Assembly (NCBI GenBank): GCA_004282995.1
Contig: SHLU01000089.1
Coordinates: 1 to 9,121 of the forward strand
DNA: 9,121 nucleotides
Origin: Sphingomonadaceae bacterium
GTDB lineage: Bacteria > Pseudomonadota > Alphaproteobacteria > Sphingomonadales > Sphingomonadaceae
Direction: 5' to 3'
The first letter of the stretch is position 1. Each line of letters opens with the position of its first letter. Both the position numbers and the translations under genes were made by a program. Of the stretch, positions 6,650 to 9,121 are shown one piece after another. A model generated the notes under the pieces. It ran no database searches. It had not been told where the DNA came from and saw nothing but the letters and a program-made list of their open reading frames with translations.

Positions 6650-8660
6650 GGACGAGCGGGACGTCAGAGGAGGCAGCATCTCCGACATATTCCTCTCCTA
6701 TAACCGCAAGGATGCGGATATTGCGCGGCGCTTTGCAGAAGGGCTTGAGCGCGAGGGCTTCACCGTCTGGTGGGATCAGGCCCTTCGCTCGGGTGAAGCC
6801 TATGACGAGGTGACCGAGGCGGCGTTGCGCCACGCCAGGGCGGTGGTGGTCTTGTGGTCGCCGCGTTCTGTCGGCTCGCGCTGGGTGCGCGCGGAAGCGA
6901 CCATCGCCGAACGCAACGGAACACTCGTTCCAGCGATGATCGAAGCTTGCGAGCGTCCGATCATGTTCGAACTTACGCAAACGGCAGAACTGGGTCACTG
7001 GGGCGGGGAGGTTAATGATCCGGCCTGGCTGGCTTTTGTTGAAGACGTCGCCAAGTTCGTCGCCAAGCCAGCCCACCCGCCGCACAATCCGGTTCCGATC
7101 GATCCACCTCCCGAACCAGCGCGGTCAGCGACCGCAGTGCTGGAAGAAACGGTGCCCTTGCTGGCGGTCCTGCCCTTCGACAATCTCAGTTCCGACGAGG
7201 AGCTAACCTACTTCTGCGACGGGGTTTCGGAAGAAATCCAGCGCACGGTGGCGAGCCTGACCAAGCTGCGCGTGGTGGCCCGTTCGTCCAGTTTCCAGTT
7301 CCGCGGCAAGGACAAGACCATCGACCGGGTGACCGGTGCGCTGGGAACCAGCCACCTGCTTGACGGCACGGTGCGCCGGAGCGGGGCGCGCGTGCGGATA
7401 TCCGCTGAACTGGTCGATTGCGCCACGCACAATGCAATGTGGGCTGACCGGTTCGACGGCGATCTCGACGATGTGTTTACCTTGCAGGAAAACATCGCCG
7501 AAGCGGTCGCCGAGGCATTGAAGGTCAAGCTGGCGCCGCCTGCCAAGTCGGCGGTTCTCGATCCCGCGGTGTACGAGTTGTTCCTTCGCGCCCGGGGGAT
7601 ACTGGCGGAAGGCGACCCGGAGTTTGACGACAGCGCGACCCGGGCCGTACCGATGCTCGAAGAGGTCGTCCACTCGTCGCCCGATTTCGCCCCGGCCTGG
7701 GAGTTGCTGGCAGGCGCAAGGGCCTGGATCCTGCGCTCAGCCCATACACAGACTGATTTCGCTGAGGGGCGCAATGGTGTTGTCCACGCTGCCGACACTG
7801 CACTCCGACTCGATCCCAAGCGGATCGGTGCGTATGTTGCTCTGGCCAGGCTGGAGCCTTGGGGCGCGTATAGCGCCCGCGAGAAACTGCTCGACCGCGC
7901 CCTGGCGGTCGCTCCGCACGATCCCGAAGCGCTCAATGAAATGAGCGTGTTCTGCTGGAGCGTAGGCCGCTTTCGCGAAGCCTTGCGGCTGGCCGAGCAG
8001 GCCTGCGAACTCAACCCCCTGATGCCCTCGGCGCGGCTGCACGTAGCGCAGATGCGCACCTATGTTGGTGATTACGAGGCGTCAATCAGAATGCTTCTGT
8101 CCCTCCATAGACGGTGGCCGAAGAACGCCGGGATACTTCTTTCGTTGTTGGGCTTTGCAGCAGGCCTCGGGTTCCGCGACGCCTATGACGGTGCCGTCGG
8201 CGATGCAGAAGATTTCGATGGTTGGCAGGCCTGGGCATTGCGCGAAACCCGCCTCTATGCAGAGGCGATGTGGTCGGGCGACGAGGAGAAGAAGCGCGAC
8301 CGGTTGGACAGCTACAAGAGATTGCTCGAGAAGACCGGAACGGTTCCGCTCAATATCGTTCAATGCGTTTCGGATCTCGGCACGACTGAAGAGGCCTTGC
8401 AGATGGCCGAGCGTGCATCATTTGATCATATTTTCCGGCCCGAAGGCGACCGGCCGAGCGCAATCTATCCCGGCGTCGTCCTCGGCCGCTGGAGCGACGT
8501 CAATAAAACTACGCGCTTCATAGGCCTGTGCGACAAGCTCGGCTTGTGCGACTACTGGGTGAAGACCGACAAATGGCCGGACTGCGTCGACTGGACGCCC
8601 TACGATTTCAAGGCCGAGGTGAAGCGCAGCGTGCGTCAGGCTGCAGCAGCGGGCGGTTAA
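6606..8660 (+). CDS. TIR domain - TolB-like domain - TPR repeat protein
   Basis: A 684-codon frame opened by TTG 6606. Residues 26-153 are a TIR domain: SDIFLSY (26-32) as the first strand and box 1, FTVWWD (52-57), a BB-loop near 58-66, VVVLWS (80-85), then SRWVRAE (91-97). Glu97 sits where TIR NADases carry the catalytic glutamate; LVPAMIE follows at 107-113. Residues about 182-310 (LLAVLPFDNLS, then YFCDGVSEEIQ) match the TolB-like domain common before TPRs in adenylate-cyclase and CadC-like proteins. About 340-600 are helical repeats; the clearest TPR is 433-471, ending ACELNP. No signal peptide or membrane helix is seen, so it is probably cytosolic. The likely role is signalling or NAD+ cleavage with TPRs as the partner-binding or sensing part; neither activity nor substrate can be proven here. 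The start is doubtful: the TIR domain itself begins at ATC 6678, directly after a strong Shine-Dalgarno, and neither upstream TTG has one. Confidence 0.9.
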   Translation: MRLLHAPWEGYHAVKDERDVRGGSISDIFLSYNRKDADIARRFAEGLEREGFTVWWDQALRSGEAYDEVTEAALRHARAVVVLWSPRSVGSRWVRAEATIAERNGTLVPAMIEACERPIMFELTQTAELGHWGGEVNDPAWLAFVEDVAKFVAKPAHPPHNPVPIDPPPEPARSATAVLEETVPLLAVLPFDNLSSDEELTYFCDGVSEEIQRTVASLTKLRVVARSSSFQFRGKDKTIDRVTGALGTSHLLDGTVRRSGARVRISAELVDCATHNAMWADRFDGDLDDVFTLQENIAEAVAEALKVKLAPPAKSAVLDPAVYELFLRARGILAEGDPEFDDSATRAVPMLEEVVHSSPDFAPAWELLAGARAWILRSAHTQTDFAEGRNGVVHAADTALRLDPKRIGAYVALARLEPWGAYSAREKLLDRALAVAPHDPEALNEMSVFCWSVGRFREALRLAEQACELNPLMPSARLHVAQMRTYVGDYEASIRMLLSLHRRWPKNAGILLSLLGFAAGLGFRDAYDGAVGDAEDFDGWQAWALRETRLYAEAMWSGDEEKKRDRLDSYKRLLEKTGTVPLNIVQCVSDLGTTEEALQMAERASFDHIFRPEGDRPSAIYPGVVLGRWSDVNKTTRFIGLCDKLGLCDYWVKTDKWPDCVDWTPYDFKAEVKRSVRQAAAAGG
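6666..6680 (+). promoter_or_regulatory. Strong Shine-Dalgarno followed by ATC at the expected TIR start
   Basis: AGAGGAGG (6666-6673) is a near-perfect ribosome-binding site. Four bases later, at 6678, comes ATC, in frame with the protein and exactly where relatives of this TIR type usually begin (Met-Ser-Asp-Ile-Phe-Leu-Ser-Tyr). There is no ATG, GTG or TTG here, so either a rare ATC start is used, or the start codon was mutated and an upstream codon took over, or the base is a sequence error. Confidence 0.5.
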
Positions 8661-8678
8661 TCGCCGTAGGTATGCAGC
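8640..8678. other. Nested inverted repeat centred on two overlapping stop codons
   Basis: GCTGCA (8640-8645) pairs with TGCAGC (8673-8678). Inside it, GGCGG-TTAA-TCGCC (8652-8665) forms a 4-bp GC stem, plus a G-T pair on the + strand, with TTAA in the loop. The TTAA holds the stops of both convergent genes. A symmetric structure here could slow or end transcription from both sides, but there is no T-run on either strand, so an intrinsic terminator is not demonstrated. Confidence 0.3.
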
Positions 8679-9121
8679 GTCCCGGTTATCTCATACCGAA
8701 TGTCAGAGGTGAACGAGGCGGCGAGCGCTACTTCCTTTGTCAGTCGCGGCAGGTTCCAGTCCACCCGAACTTCCTCAATCTTTTCTGAGCCTTCGGGATG
8801 CCCGCGGGGCTTGTGGCTATCGGGCTCTTCGCATTCAAGGCCGAATTGCTCGATAAGCACCTCCTTGACCGTGTCCGACCACATGAAATCCAGCTTGACC
8901 GTTGAGCCATCGTAGAATTTGAGGTTTTTTATATCGGAGTGGTCGGTGTTCGACGCTATGAGGGCCCGGTAGACGGCCTCTCGCATGTTGAACACGTCGC
9001 GAAACTGTTTGAGTGTGTTGAGTTCGCCGTGGCGGTTGATGTCGAGTGGCTGGCCTTCCAGACGTATGCTCTTGAACAGAAGGTCGACAAATTCCTTCAA
9101 TTGCGGATGCTTGGCCTCTTC
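8657..9121 (-). CDS. Hypothetical protein, 5' partial
   Basis: A leftward gene that enters from the right edge and stops at TAA (8659-8657). The frame stays open to the last base, so at least 154 residues are visible and the true start lies outside; the TTG at 9100 is probably internal because it has no clear ribosome-binding site and the frame continues through it. The visible part is hydrophilic and mixed helix/strand in character, without signal peptide, membrane segment or cysteine motif. Recognisable landmarks are RLEGQPLDINRHGELNTLKQ near the visible N-terminus, VKLDFMWSDTVKEVLIEQFG in the middle and EEVRVDWNLPRLTKEVALAA near the end. I do not recognise a family. It converges with the TIR gene and shares its stop bases. 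Its G+C is about 55% by hand count, lower than the rest of the window, which may mark it as acquired. A functional link to the TIR protein is not shown by this layout, since the two are not in one operon. Confidence 0.75.
   Translation of the reverse strand, partial: EEAKHPQLKEFVDLLFKSIRLEGQPLDINRHGELNTLKQFRDVFNMREAVYRALIASNTDHSDIKNLKFYDGSTVKLDFMWSDTVKEVLIEQFGLECEEPDSHKPRGHPEGSEKIEEVRVDWNLPRLTKEVALAASFTSDIRYEITGTLHTYGD

Noticed and set aside
6640..6813. ATG 6640 behind GGGAGG as a real start, joined to the TIR frame by programmed frameshifting
   Set aside because: A -1 shift would be needed around 6640-6680, and no slippery heptamer is visible there; the frame otherwise ends at 6813 with no recognisable protein.
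7208..8059. A 283-residue - strand frame opposite the TolB-like/TPR part
   Set aside because: Ser/Ala/Arg-rich shadow of a strongly supported + strand protein.
8925..8930. Run of six T as an intrinsic terminator for + strand transcripts
   Set aside because: No stable GC-rich stem directly precedes it, and it lies inside the leftward coding frame.

Overview
The window is a high-GC, densely packed bacterial segment with the style of an alphaproteobacterium. The TamA/TamB sequences, codon use and gene order most resemble sphingomonads or Erythrobacter-like bacteria. That placement is from general recognition and was not tested by search. No rRNA, tRNA, CRISPR array, insertion sequence or prophage part is visible.

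Left part (1-6540): an outer-envelope operon on the + strand. It starts with tamA, an Omp85-family outer-membrane barrel with POTRA domains whose 5' end lies outside the window. Next is tamB, a 1408-residue inner-membrane-anchored AsmA-like protein. Last is a 57-residue predicted lipoprotein. Both junctions are the same one-base stop/start overlap (TGATG), so the three are probably translationally coupled. TamA and TamB form an envelope-spanning module used in outer-membrane protein assembly and/or phospholipid transport. The small lipoprotein may be an accessory part of it, but only position and signal sequence support that.

Middle (6541-6677): a short leader region before the next gene. It holds three look-alike Shine-Dalgarno/ATG modules, a 28-codon cysteine-rich open frame and a strong AGAGGAGG site. 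It makes the start of the downstream gene uncertain.

Right part (6606-8660): a TIR-domain protein fused to a TolB-like domain and TPR repeats, with no membrane segment. This looks like a cytosolic signalling or NAD+-consuming protein, and its biological role is open. It ends tail-to-tail with a leftward gene of unknown function (8657-9121, cut by the window edge). The two stop codons share the bases TTAA inside a small nested inverted repeat. The leftward gene has clearly lower G+C (about 55% by hand count) than tamB.

The most interesting parts are the TIR-TolB-TPR fusion with its odd translation start, and the unnoticed lipoprotein at the end of the tam operon. I see no complete new multi-gene system that the sequence alone can prove.
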